From Heyndrickxia sporothermodurans (lineage in GTDB: Bacteria; Bacillota; Bacilli; Bacillales; Bacillaceae_C), in NCBI RefSeq assembly GCF_016785185.1, contig NZ_JAEKDY010000079.1: DNA of 16,111 nt. One strand, written 5' to 3'. The notes under the pieces are model-generated. The model was given only the letters and a program-made list of their open reading frames with translations, searched no databases and was not told the DNA's origin. How positions within the stretch are numbered: the first letter of the stretch is position 1; every line of letters begins with the position of its first letter. This document shows positions 1 to 7,298 of the stretch, one piece after another. The translations under genes and the position numbers were made by a program.

Positions 1-50
1 TAGCCGCAGACCGAATTAATGTACAATTAAATCAGCAACAAGTAGCATGA
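1..50 (+). CDS. Possible C-terminal end of an unidentified gene entering from the left
   Basis: Reading from base 3, an open frame gives the 15 residues AADRINVQLNQQQVA and then a TGA at 48-50. Base composition before the stop is richer in GC than the strongly AT-rich sequence after it, which fits a coding-to-intergenic boundary. No function can be assigned from 15 residues. The start lies outside the window. The alternative is chance openness of a short frame, so this is a weak call. Confidence 0.3.
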   Translation, partial: AADRINVQLNQQQVA

Positions 51-516
51 TTTCTGTTTTTAAAAATATATTTTAGAAATTCTGTAGGATTCTGTATTTT
101 TAAAAAGAGCAATTATGAAATTGACTCATGTAATAAAAAATTCAATAAGCCAAAACGCTTACAGTCACAATTCTATCACTGTAAAGTAATAATATAAAGA
201 ATAAAAACCAACTTTTTTAAAATTAAAATGAGTACTAATTCATTCTTCAATAAACCTGATATAAAGAATAATATTCTGCTTTAAACTCAAGCAGGGTAAA
301 TTAACAAACAAAGAAAACTCTAATAATTTCCAATGACTTTTCTTCAATTATATAATTGTCCAATTTCATCTCCAATGATACTACGAATTAAAAAATATTC
401 AACTGTTGATTGCTATTATTCGTTAAAAGTCGCTAACAATATTTATTCTGTAATTACATCGACTTAAAGATTGAATACATTATTATATAGTTGATAGTTC
501 GGGAGGTTACAATCTT
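51..516. other. AT-rich intergenic region, no convincing gene
   Basis: No frame here combines a start, a ribosome site and plausible protein composition. Visible structure is limited. TTCTGT recurs at 52-57, 80-85 and 90-95. ATTTCT (50-55) and AGAAAT (75-80) form a weak inverted repeat that could follow the upstream gene end. A perfect 7-base inverted repeat, TTACAGT (159-165) and ACTGTAA (178-184), has a 12-base spacer and could be an operator or a chance hairpin. TATAAAGAATAA occurs twice, near 193 and 260. Just upstream of the next gene, GAC at 461-463 and CATTATTATA at 478-487 loosely resemble a sigma-K promoter, but the spacing is short. Confidence 0.5.
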
Positions 517-1041
517 ATGTTTCCTTGGAATATGTTCCCTTTTAATAAAAACAATCTTATGAAACAACTAAACCCTCAAGATATAGAAAAGCAAGTCCAA
601 AATATGTTATCCCAATTTATGCCGGCAAAATGGGAAGGAATGTTTAATCATGAAGAGATGCTAAAACGAGCAACTTCAATGTTTCAAAATACAGATCAAA
701 ATACAACGAATTCAACAACAAGCTCATCTGCACAGGACCAGCAACCATCTTCAAATCCTACAGAATTTGACGTAAATGTTTTCGAAACCTTTGACGATAT
801 TTATGTTCGTATTCCAATTAAAGATGAAGAATGGTTAAAGCGGGTGAAAATTTTCCACACATCGAACCAAGTGATTATTGAAAATATACCTGAAGTCGGT
901 CATAGGCATGTCATTACTTTACCATCTTTAATAAAGAAAAAAGGAACAGTCGCACAATATAAAGATGAAATGTTAGAAATTAAAATGACAAAAAATGCAG
1001 ATATGCAATATACGGAAGTGGACGTCGCGGAAAAATTATAA
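517..1041 (+). CDS. Hsp20/alpha-crystallin-like protein, GerT spore-germination type
   Basis: This encodes 174 residues. The N-terminal third begins MFPWNMFPFN and is followed by a helical, Met/Gln-rich stretch. Residues about 58-82 are a low-complexity Asn/Thr/Ser/Gln linker. Residues about 83-170 have the beta-strand-rich pattern of an alpha-crystallin domain. The opening Phe-Pro-Trp-Asn segment and overall shape resemble the GerT-like proteins of Bacillus, which are spore-coat-associated and contribute to germination; that assignment is from memory of the family, not a search. No clear C-terminal I-x-I motif of a classical chaperone is visible, which fits a structural role rather than refolding. 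ATG is preceded by GGGAGG about ten bases upstream. It converges on the histidine-kinase gene. A plain small heat-shock protein is the alternative. Confidence 0.72.
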   Translation: MFPWNMFPFNKNNLMKQLNPQDIEKQVQNMLSQFMPAKWEGMFNHEEMLKRATSMFQNTDQNTTNSTTSSSAQDQQPSSNPTEFDVNVFETFDDIYVRIPIKDEEWLKRVKIFHTSNQVIIENIPEVGHRHVITLPSLIKKKGTVAQYKDEMLEIKMTKNADMQYTEVDVAEKL

Positions 1042-1046
1042 AAAGG

Positions 1047-1073
1047 AAAACCGATGAAAGGATCATCGGTTTT
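1047..1073. terminator. Bidirectional intrinsic terminator between the GerT-like gene and the histidine kinase
   Basis: AAAACCGATGA (1047-1057) pairs perfectly with TCATCGGTTTT (1063-1073) around a five-base loop. The stem has A on one side and T on the other, so it can act in both directions. Its right arm contains the stop and last codons of the minus-strand kinase gene. Confidence 0.85.
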
Positions 1074-2481
1074 CGATTAATGGTAAGGTAAACGTAATAC
1101 TTGTCCCTTTCCCAAGTGTACTTGATGCATAAATTTCTCCTGAATAGCTTTCCACTAATTGTTTAGCGATTGATAAACCTAAACCATTTCCACCCCTTGC
1201 CCGACTCCTTGCTTTATCGACACGATAGAAACGGTGAAAGATTTTCGCTAAGTCTTCATCTGGTATACCTACACCATAATCTCTTACTGTAATTTTCACC
1301 ATGCCATTTTCTTCTTCAAGACTAATATCTATTTTATGAATTTGATCCGAATATTTAACAGCGTTATCTAAAATGATAATTAATATTTGCTCTAAATGAT
1401 TTTCACTAATTCGTACTAAAGGATTGTCTAGATTTTCACCATATACTTCAAATTCAAATGTAAAATCCTCATGAATCAGTTCAAAGTTTTTTATTACTTG
1501 TTGTATTGTTTTTAATAACAAAGCGCTACTATCAGAACCTTTTGATTCAATTTGTTCAGCTCTTGACAAATCTAAAAGCTCTTGAACTAATTTTTTCATT
1601 CGTTCCAATTCTTGAATGGATGCCTGCAGGGACTCATCTAAAATAATCGGGTCATTTTTACCCCATCGGTTTAATAACTTTAAATGACCTTCCATAATTT
1701 GAACAGGGGTTCGTAATTCATGAGATGCATCTTCCACAAATCTCTTTTGCTGATTAAATGAATGCTCAATTTGATCCATCATATTATTAAAAATGCTTGT
1801 TAATTCCCCCATTTCATCTTTTGAATTACTCGGTTCCATTCGTTCATGGAAACCTTTTTTGCGTATTTTTTTCATCGTAATAGATAGCTTTTGTAATGGC
1901 TTTAAAAAACTTTTTGCCATTAAAAAACCGAATAATCCACTAAGAATTAAGGCAAATCCGCCGAATATTGACATGATAAAAAACAAACTCCCCATCATTT
2001 GATGGTACCTTGTTAATGGCTGAATAATTTCAATATAGCCGGTAAACCCGTTTATATGAAAAGGAGCGCGGCCTAAATAAATTTTTTTATTATCGGTTTC
2101 TAATAACGTAACTGTTTTGTGATGAACAGGTTGAAAAGGAATATAATATTTTGGTGTATCCGTATCGGCATTATAAACTCTATATTCACTCCCATCCGGA
2201 TATAATATCCTAATAATTTGATCCTTCTCATAAATTTGATTTTGTAGCTCTTTATTTTCCGAAAGGTTTTCGTCTAAAGAACCACTCTGCTTCACAAAAA
2301 TTGTGATTTCATTTAGCGCTTGTAAAAGATTATTTTTTTCCTCATAAAGCATCCATTTATTGATCACATGATACTGGCTAAAACTAAAAAGAAAGAAGGT
2401 AAAAAAAATGGCCGCACTTGTTCCAACCGACCATTTCACCTTAAGCGATGATGTATGATACCAATTCCGCAGAAACTTCAT
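1063..2481 (-). CDS. Membrane sensor histidine kinase (ArlS/YkoH-like)
   Basis: A 472-residue class-I sensor kinase. Membrane segments lie at about 18-40 and 163-187 and flank an extracytoplasmic domain of roughly 120 residues. A HAMP linker follows at about 188-242. The dimerisation/phosphoacceptor motif DASHELRTP puts the phosphorylated histidine at H254. The ATPase domain shows the N box around N373, DYGVGIP (401-407), FHRFYR (415-420) and GGNGLGLSI (430-438). It should autophosphorylate and pass phosphate to the adjacent regulator. Its start ATG overlaps the regulator stop by four bases (ATGA) and has no strong ribosome site of its own, indicating translational coupling. The DHp sequence, with the RWGK segment after it, resembles ArlS and YkoH of Firmicutes. 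The stimulus cannot be read from the sequence. Confidence 0.93.
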   Translation of the reverse strand: MKFLRNWYHTSSLKVKWSVGTSAAIFFTFFLFSFSQYHVINKWMLYEEKNNLLQALNEITIFVKQSGSLDENLSENKELQNQIYEKDQIIRILYPDGSEYRVYNADTDTPKYYIPFQPVHHKTVTLLETDNKKIYLGRAPFHINGFTGYIEIIQPLTRYHQMMGSLFFIMSIFGGFALILSGLFGFLMAKSFLKPLQKLSITMKKIRKKGFHERMEPSNSKDEMGELTSIFNNMMDQIEHSFNQQKRFVEDASHELRTPVQIMEGHLKLLNRWGKNDPIILDESLQASIQELERMKKLVQELLDLSRAEQIESKGSDSSALLLKTIQQVIKNFELIHEDFTFEFEVYGENLDNPLVRISENHLEQILIIILDNAVKYSDQIHKIDISLEEENGMVKITVRDYGVGIPDEDLAKIFHRFYRVDKARSRARGGNGLGLSIAKQLVESYSGEIYASSTLGKGTSITFTLPLIENR

Positions 2482-3158
2482 TCACGCATCACATACCCTG
2501 TTCCACGAACGGTTTGAATATAACTTTCCTCACCACGATTATCAATCTTATTTCTTAAATAACGAATATACACATCGACTACATTCGTTTCTACTTCTGT
2601 TTCATAGCCCCAAACTTTATTTAATAATACTTCCCTAGTTAACACAATATTTTTATTTTCCAATAAAGTTAATAATAAATCATATTCTCGTTTCGTCACA
2701 TCAATTATTTTGTCGCCCTTTTTTACAATTCTACTTTCCTTTTCTACAAAGAGATCGCGAAAAGTATACGATGTAAGCTGTGATTTCGGTTCACGAATAT
2801 CGATTCTTCTAAAAATTGATCGCAGTCTTGCTAATAGTTCCTCAATGGCAAACGGCTTTACAATGTAGTCGTCAGCACCGTGATCTAAACCGGATACGCG
2901 ATCCATCACGCTATCACGAGCGGTAATCATAATAACTGGGGTGTCTTTTTCTTGCCGCAATCTCCGGCAAACTTCCAAACCATTTAGACTTGGCAACATC
3001 AAATCAAGCAAAATTACATCCCAATCCTCCTGAAGCGACAACTGAAGACCTTCTCGCCCATCATAGGCAACACTTACTTCGTACCCTTCATATTTAAGTT
3101 CAAGTTCAATGAATCTTGCTAAATTTTTTTCATCTTCTATTATCAATATACGTTTCAC
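2478..3158 (-). CDS. OmpR/PhoB-family response regulator (ArlR-like)
   Basis: This gives 226 residues from the GTG at 3158. The receiver domain has the acidic pair E8-D9, phosphoacceptor D52 in LLDLMLP, the switch T80 and K102 in VKPF. The C-terminal half is a winged-helix DNA-binding domain with the typical ending RGTGYVMRE. The frame extends to an ATG at 3179, but that start has no ribosome site. The GTG at 3158 has AGCAGGTG five bases upstream and gives the usual family start, MKRILIIEDE. It overlaps the kinase gene by four bases, so the two form a cognate pair. Similarity to staphylococcal ArlR is strong by eye (NLARF, LPSLNGLEVC, GLDHGADDYIVKPF). Target genes are unknown. Confidence 0.93.
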   Translation of the reverse strand: MKRILIIEDEKNLARFIELELKYEGYEVSVAYDGREGLQLSLQEDWDVILLDLMLPSLNGLEVCRRLRQEKDTPVIMITARDSVMDRVSGLDHGADDYIVKPFAIEELLARLRSIFRRIDIREPKSQLTSYTFRDLFVEKESRIVKKGDKIIDVTKREYDLLLTLLENKNIVLTREVLLNKVWGYETEVETNVVDVYIRYLRNKIDNRGEESYIQTVRGTGYVMRE

Positions 3159-3196
3159 ATTCACACCTGCTTCAATCATTCATTTACTTCATATTC

Positions 3197-3325
3197 TTAT
3201 TTTAACCGAGATTTTGATAAAATTAAATCAAGTGCAGCATGAACAATTTCAACTGATTGGAAGGCAAACAGAGTTATCGCTGTCAGACTAAAGAATACAA
3301 TTGGAATAAATCGTACCCACATCAT
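3197..3325 (-). CDS. 42-residue hydrophobic mini-protein upstream of the two-component genes
   Basis: The ATG at 3325 opens a 42-residue frame starting MMWVRFIPIVFFSLTAITLF and ending SKSRLK with TAA at 3197-3199. AAAGGAGG, a near-perfect Shine-Dalgarno, lies at 3335-3342 with nine bases of spacing, among the best ribosome sites in the window. Residues about 4-24 form one hydrophobic, probably membrane-spanning helix. The remainder is an amphipathic stretch with a basic tail. The stop is 38 bases before the response-regulator start on the same strand, so cotranscription is likely. I do not recognise the family. It could be a small modulator of the sensor kinase or an unrelated membrane peptide. 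The strong ribosome site and clean frame support translation; function is unknown. Confidence 0.65.
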   Translation of the reverse strand: MMWVRFIPIVFFSLTAITLFAFQSVEIVHAALDLILSKSRLK

Positions 3326-3348
3326 GAATATGCGCCTCCTTTATTTTG

Positions 3349-3377
3349 AATATAATCCTATCAGTAATAAATGAAAA
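3349..3377 (-). promoter_or_regulatory. Candidate sigma-A promoter for the mini-protein/two-component operon
   Basis: On the minus strand TTTTCA (3372-3377) and TATATT (3349-3354) are separated by 17 bases. Transcription would start just ahead of the strong ribosome site. A second possible -10, an exact TATAAT, lies at 3388-3393 but lacks a good -35. Both are pattern matches in AT-rich DNA. Confidence 0.35.
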
Positions 3378-3403
3378 TTCGATTAAAATTATATAAATGT
3401 CTG

Positions 3404-3431
3404 ATAAAAAAATAACCGGCACGATGGCCGG
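3404..3431 (-). terminator. Hairpin with T-tract, orphan intrinsic terminator
   Basis: On the minus strand CCGGC (3427-3431) pairs with GCCGG (3416-3420) around a six-base loop and is followed by TTATTTTTTTATC. The GC core is five base pairs, extendable by A-T pairs past one mismatch. It lies about 200 bases beyond the main terminator of the peptide-transporter operon, with no recognisable gene in between. Confidence 0.55.
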
Positions 3432-3628
3432 GTTTAAAGAAAGAACTTTATAATGAGTTAATTAATAAGAATTCCGCAATAGTTATATGTATTGGGTAAC
3501 AACTATTCGGCTTATTCTTATAAGACTTAGCTAATATTATCGAATGAATCCTAAAGATACATGAAAGATACATTAGAAATTCATGAGAAATGTAACATTG
3601 TAGATAATGGATTTGATGGGTTATAGGC

Positions 3629-3660
3629 AAAAACAGCAGGGGATTTTCCCTGCTGTTTTT
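3629..3660. terminator. Strong intrinsic terminator of the peptide-transporter operon
   Basis: AAAAACAGCAGGG (3629-3641) pairs perfectly over 13 bases with CCCTGCTGTTTTT (3648-3660) around a six-base loop. On the minus strand it follows the last permease gene, whose TAA (3659-3661) overlaps the base of the stem. Confidence 0.9.
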
Positions 3661-4552
3661 AATTTTTCATCCGCGGATCAAGTGCATCACGAAGGCCATC
3701 ACCCATGAGGTTAAAGCCAAGTACGGTTAACATAATAGCAATTCCCGGAAAAAACACGGTCCAAGGCGCTTGAATGATAAAATCTTTTGAATCAGAAAGC
3801 ATTTTTCCCCATTCTGGAGTTGGAGGCTGTGCTCCTAATCCTAAGAAACCTAACGCAGCTGCTTCGATGATTGCCGTTGCAATCGCAAGTGTCCCCTGCA
3901 CAATAATTGGTGCCATACTATTTGGAAATATATGATGGAATAATATTCTTGCATCTCCCATTCCAATAGCTTTCGCTGCTGTAATGTATTCTTCTTCCTT
4001 TACGGATAACACTCTTGAGCGTACTAAACGACCGAAAGTTGGTACATTAATAATAGCTATCGCGATTAAAGCATTTTGTAATGATGGTCCAAGCATTGCA
4101 ACAACAGCAATTGCAAGTAAAATACTTGGAAAGGCTAATAAAATATCAAATATCCGCGAAATTATTCCATCAATCCATCGTCCATAATAACCGGCAATAA
4201 TCCCTAAAGTAGTTCCTACAATAGCTGATCCAATTACCGAGAAGAACCCGACTTTTAATGAGATACGAGCCCCAAAGATAACCCTGCTTAGAATATCTCG
4301 GCCAAAGTCATCTGTCCCAAACCAATGTTTTGAAGAGGGAGGCAAATGCTTGTCCCCGAGCTTTTGTTCGTTAATACCATACGGTGCTAAAACATTTGCA
4401 AAAATAGCAATAAGGATAAAAAAGATGACTAAACCAAGGCCGAATAAGGCAACCTTATTTTTCTTAAAATTTCTCCAACCTTCTTTCCACGGAGATATCA
4501 ATGGCTCCTCGACCGCCGTTGTCTGCGTTACATTTGTTGAAAGTTCTGGCAT
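3659..4552 (-). CDS. Peptide ABC transporter permease, DppC/OppC/AppC type
   Basis: This gives 297 residues from the ATG at 4552. It is one of two inner-membrane subunits forming the translocation channel of a Dpp/Opp-type peptide importer. A cytoplasmic N-terminus and first membrane segment (about 34-56) precede the family signature HWFGTDDFGRDILSR. The binding-protein-dependent permease domain follows, with the coupling (EAA) loop EEYITAAKAIGMGDARI that contacts the ATPases. It ends DGLRDALDPRMKN, as usual for this family. The frame runs up to a TTG at 4570. The ATG at 4552 is preferred because AGGGGG sits seven bases before it. It begins 14 bases after the DppB-like gene stops and is the last gene of the operon. 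Exact substrate, whether di- or oligopeptide, cannot be read from a permease. Confidence 0.94.
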   Translation of the reverse strand: MPELSTNVTQTTAVEEPLISPWKEGWRNFKKNKVALFGLGLVIFFILIAIFANVLAPYGINEQKLGDKHLPPSSKHWFGTDDFGRDILSRVIFGARISLKVGFFSVIGSAIVGTTLGIIAGYYGRWIDGIISRIFDILLAFPSILLAIAVVAMLGPSLQNALIAIAIINVPTFGRLVRSRVLSVKEEEYITAAKAIGMGDARILFHHIFPNSMAPIIVQGTLAIATAIIEAAALGFLGLGAQPPTPEWGKMLSDSKDFIIQAPWTVFFPGIAIMLTVLGFNLMGDGLRDALDPRMKN

Positions 4553-4566
4553 TGATGAACCCCCTA

Positions 4567-5568
4567 TCAATACTTGATACGTGGATCAATTGCTGCATAT
4601 AGTAAGTCCACGATTAAATTTATTAGTACGAACACTAGTGCAAGTATCAAAATACCTGATTGTATGACAGGGTAATCTCGAAACTCAATCGCTTCATAAA
4701 TATACGTCCCCATCCCTGGCCAACCAAAAATCGTTTCAGTTAATATCGCTCCACCTAATAAGAGCCCTGTTTGTAAACCGATAATTGTTAAAACTGGAAT
4801 AAACGCATTTTTTAATGAGTGCTTATAGACTACCCAAAACATTTTCATTCCTTTAGCACGTGCTGTTCGAATATAATCAGAACGCATAACCTCAAGCATA
4901 CTCGATCTAGTGATACGAGCAATAATCGCCATTGGAATCGTTGCTAAAGCAAGACTTGGAAGGATTAAATGCTTTATAACTTCGATAAATTGGTCAAAAC
5001 TTCCTTGTAATAATGTATCAAACAAATATAAATGGGTAATTGCTTCCACAGGATTGCGTATATCATCTCGTCCAGTTGTCGGCAACAAATCCAACTTAAT
5101 TGAAAATACATATTGCTCCATTAAACCTAGCCAAAAAATAGGCATTGAAACTCCAATTAATGCAATTAACATAACAACATAATCAAACCATGAGTTCTGA
5201 AACCATGCTGAAATGATTCCTGCATTTACGCCGATGATAATAGCAATAATCATGGCAACTACAGCTAATTCAACAGTAGCTCCAAAATATGGCCAAATTT
5301 CCTCACTTATAGGTGATTGTGTTTTCAACGAAGTTCCTAAGTTTCCAGTTACTAAATCTTTAATATAATCAAAAAATTGAACATAAAGTGGTTTATCAAG
5401 CCCTAATTGTTTTGTAAGGTCGGCAACTGCTTCTTTTGTGGCCAATTGTCCTAAAATCGTTCTAGCCGGATCTCCGGGTATGGCGTGAATTAATGAAAAA
5501 ACAATGATTACCATTCCAAGTAGAACTGGTATGAGTAGTAATAATCGACGTATTGTGTAGGCAACCAT
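4567..5568 (-). CDS. Peptide ABC transporter permease, DppB/OppB/AppB type
   Basis: About 333 residues from the ATG at 5568, starting MVAYTIRRLLLLIPVL, the canonical DppB opening. The family signatures HAIPGDPAR and GLDKPLYVQ come early, followed by several membrane segments. The coupling loop is SDYIRTARAKGM, and the C-terminus carries LTETIFGWPGMG and AAIDPRIKY. It pairs with the DppC-like subunit to form the channel. The frame opens upstream to 5640, but that would place the start inside a hairpin and add an atypical N-terminus. A GTG at 5574, five bases after GGAAGGGG, is a reasonable alternative start. It follows the binding-protein gene after a gap containing a terminator-like hairpin. 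Confidence 0.93.
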   Translation of the reverse strand: MVAYTIRRLLLLIPVLLGMVIIVFSLIHAIPGDPARTILGQLATKEAVADLTKQLGLDKPLYVQFFDYIKDLVTGNLGTSLKTQSPISEEIWPYFGATVELAVVAMIIAIIIGVNAGIISAWFQNSWFDYVVMLIALIGVSMPIFWLGLMEQYVFSIKLDLLPTTGRDDIRNPVEAITHLYLFDTLLQGSFDQFIEVIKHLILPSLALATIPMAIIARITRSSMLEVMRSDYIRTARAKGMKMFWVVYKHSLKNAFIPVLTIIGLQTGLLLGGAILTETIFGWPGMGTYIYEAIEFRDYPVIQSGILILALVFVLINLIVDLLYAAIDPRIKY

Positions 5569-5614
5569 TAACACCTTCACCCCTTCCAATAATTTATGTA
5601 TTATTTTTCGAATG

Positions 5615-5637
5615 AAAAAGGGGAGTAAATACTCCCC
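5615..5637 (-). terminator. Terminator-like hairpin between the binding-protein and permease genes
   Basis: On the minus strand GGGGAGTA (5630-5637) pairs with TACTCCCC (5620-5627), followed at once by TTTTTC (5614-5619). Allowing a four-base loop the stem is seven pairs with four G-C at the base. It sits just after the binding-protein stop (5643) and before the permease start (5568). Partial termination here would make more binding-protein mRNA than permease mRNA. The hairpin could equally stabilise the 3' end of processed upstream mRNA. Confidence 0.65.
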
Positions 5638-5642
5638 CATAA

Positions 5643-7250
5643 TTATTTAACAGATGTGTCAACAAAGCTTTGTGAGCCAGTTGGATGTGGGAAGAATCCC
5701 TCAATTGTACTCTTACCTGCTAATTGTGGAACTGAGTGAGCAAGCGGAACCCAAGGTGCATCATTATGGATGATTTCTTGTGCTTTTTTATAGTAATCAT
5801 TTCTTTTCGCTTCATCTGTTTCTGTTTGGGCTTTAATTAAAAGATCATGTACTTCATCGTTTGCGTACTGGGAGTTATTATTAGATCCAATTGCATCTTT
5901 ATCAAGTAATGCATACAAGAAGTTATCAGCATCACCATTGTCACCAGTCCAACCAACGATATACATTGGCGCTTCACCTTTAGCTAATTTCTCTAAATAT
6001 GTTCCCCATTCCATCGTAACGATTTTCGTTTTCACACCGATTTTTGCGAAATCTGCTTGGATAGCTTCTGCCACTTTTTGTCCATTAGGCATGTATGGAC
6101 GAACAACCGGCATTGTCCAGAAATCTACACTAAATCCATCTTTATAGCCTGCTTCTTCCAATAATTTTTTCGCTTTATCAAGGTCATAATCATAGTCAAC
6201 GATATCATCGTTATAGCCACTTACAGAAGGTGGCATTGGATTTTTAGCCGGTTCTGCAGTTCCTTCATAGAAGTTTTTAATTAATGCTTCTTTATTAACT
6301 GCATGACTTAATGCTTGACGTACTTTTACATTATCAAATGGTTTTTTCGTAACATTAAATCCAAGATACCCCAGATTCATAGAAGGTCTTTCAAAGATTT
6401 GTAGATTTTTATCGGATTTAACTTTTTCAATGTCACTTGGATTCATACCATCAATTAAATCGACATCACCTTTAATTAACGCATTTAAACGTGCGGAGTT
6501 ATCTTTTATTACTTTCAAAATAACTGTATCAAGCTTTGGTAACCCTTTTTTCCAGTAGTTTTCATTTTTAACGACAGTAATTGTATCGTTTCTTTTCCAT
6601 TCTTTGAATTTAAACGGACCAGTACCTACTGGGTTTTCGATATATTTATCACCATATTTCTCAATTGCTGCAGGACTTGAAATACCAAATGGTGTCATTG
6701 CTAAGTTTTTCAAGAATGGAGCTTGTGGTCTGAATAAGGTGAATTCAACAGTTTTTGGATCGATTGCTTTAACTTCTTTAATAACTGCGGCTTTTTCCCC
6801 TTTATAACCGCCAAATTGTGATTGGTAATATGGAAACTTTTCAACATTACCATTTGCCCAGCGATCAAAGTTTTTTACGACAGCTTCTGCATTAAAATCA
6901 GTTCCGTCGTGGAATTTTACACCTTCTTCCAAATTGAATGTGTATGTTAATCCATCATCAGAAACGTTCCAAGATTTTGCTAACCCTGGTTCAATTTCAG
7001 TTGTTTCTTTTTTGTAGTTTACTAGAGTATCAAATATTTGTTCTGCAACAATTAATGATTCCCCGTCAGTTACTGTTGCAGGATCCAGTTTTACTGCATC
7101 TCCACCACGTGCATAAACTAATACACCACCTGATTTTTCTTTTCCGTCGTCTTTCCCTTTTTCACCATTAGATTTTGATGATGAACATCCCATTAAAGCA
7201 AGTGAAAGTACCAGGACAAAAATGAGTAATCCTGTTAGTTTTTTCTTCAT
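5643..7250 (-). CDS. Peptide-binding lipoprotein of the ABC transporter (SBP family 5)
   Basis: This encodes 535 residues. The basic start MKKKL, a hydrophobic helix and the lipobox LMGC put the lipidated cysteine at C22. A Ser/Lys/Gly/Asp-rich tether (about 23-41) follows, so the mature protein is anchored on the outer face of the membrane. The body is a family-5 extracellular solute-binding protein, with hallmarks GLAKSWNVSDDGLTYTF, VKFHDGTDFNAEAVV and VRQALSHAVNKEAL. It captures peptides and delivers them to the two permeases encoded downstream. GGGGGGAAG is directly upstream of the ATG. The sequence looks closer to DppA/DppE dipeptide binders than to B. subtilis AppA, although the gene order is app-like. 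Substrate preference is therefore uncertain; nickel or other peptide-like ligands occur in the family. Confidence 0.93.
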   Translation of the reverse strand: MKKKLTGLLIFVLVLSLALMGCSSSKSNGEKGKDDGKEKSGGVLVYARGGDAVKLDPATVTDGESLIVAEQIFDTLVNYKKETTEIEPGLAKSWNVSDDGLTYTFNLEEGVKFHDGTDFNAEAVVKNFDRWANGNVEKFPYYQSQFGGYKGEKAAVIKEVKAIDPKTVEFTLFRPQAPFLKNLAMTPFGISSPAAIEKYGDKYIENPVGTGPFKFKEWKRNDTITVVKNENYWKKGLPKLDTVILKVIKDNSARLNALIKGDVDLIDGMNPSDIEKVKSDKNLQIFERPSMNLGYLGFNVTKKPFDNVKVRQALSHAVNKEALIKNFYEGTAEPAKNPMPPSVSGYNDDIVDYDYDLDKAKKLLEEAGYKDGFSVDFWTMPVVRPYMPNGQKVAEAIQADFAKIGVKTKIVTMEWGTYLEKLAKGEAPMYIVGWTGDNGDADNFLYALLDKDAIGSNNNSQYANDEVHDLLIKAQTETDEAKRNDYYKKAQEIIHNDAPWVPLAHSVPQLAGKSTIEGFFPHPTGSQSFVDTSVK

Positions 7251-7298
7251 CTTCTTCCCCCCAATTTTTAATAGCTATCTAAAAATTTATATGCAAAA

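Larger units (their letters stand above)
3326..3658. other. Intergenic region between the permease gene and the mini-protein gene
   Basis: Apart from the promoter candidate near 3349-3393, the hairpin at 3416-3431 and the terminator at 3629-3660, I see no gene. A 60-codon minus-strand frame covers 3448-3630, but it begins at a TTG with no ribosome site and has unlikely composition. The roughly 200 bases between the two hairpins remain unexplained. Confidence 0.5.

Noticed and set aside
159..184. Inverted repeat TTACAGT / ACTGTAA as a terminator
   Set aside because: The stem is seven A/T-rich pairs with a 12-base loop and no T run after it; noted only as a possible dyad.
115..189. 24-codon plus-strand frame starting MKLTHVIKNS
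   Set aside because: It has only a weak AAGAG upstream, is very short and Asn/Ser-rich, and has no neighbour context; chance is the simplest explanation.
3159..3179. ATG at 3179 as the response-regulator start
   Set aside because: It has no ribosome site; the GTG at 3158 has AGGTG at five bases and gives the normal receiver-domain start.
3448..3630. 60-codon minus-strand frame between the two terminators
   Set aside because: It begins at TTG with no ribosome site, the start abuts the operon terminator, and the Ile/His/Cys/Tyr-rich composition resembles translated AT-rich spacer.
5569..5640. Longer N-terminus for the DppB-like permease starting at 5640
   Set aside because: That start falls within the hairpin, lacks a ribosome site and adds 24 atypical residues before the canonical MVAYTIRRLL start.
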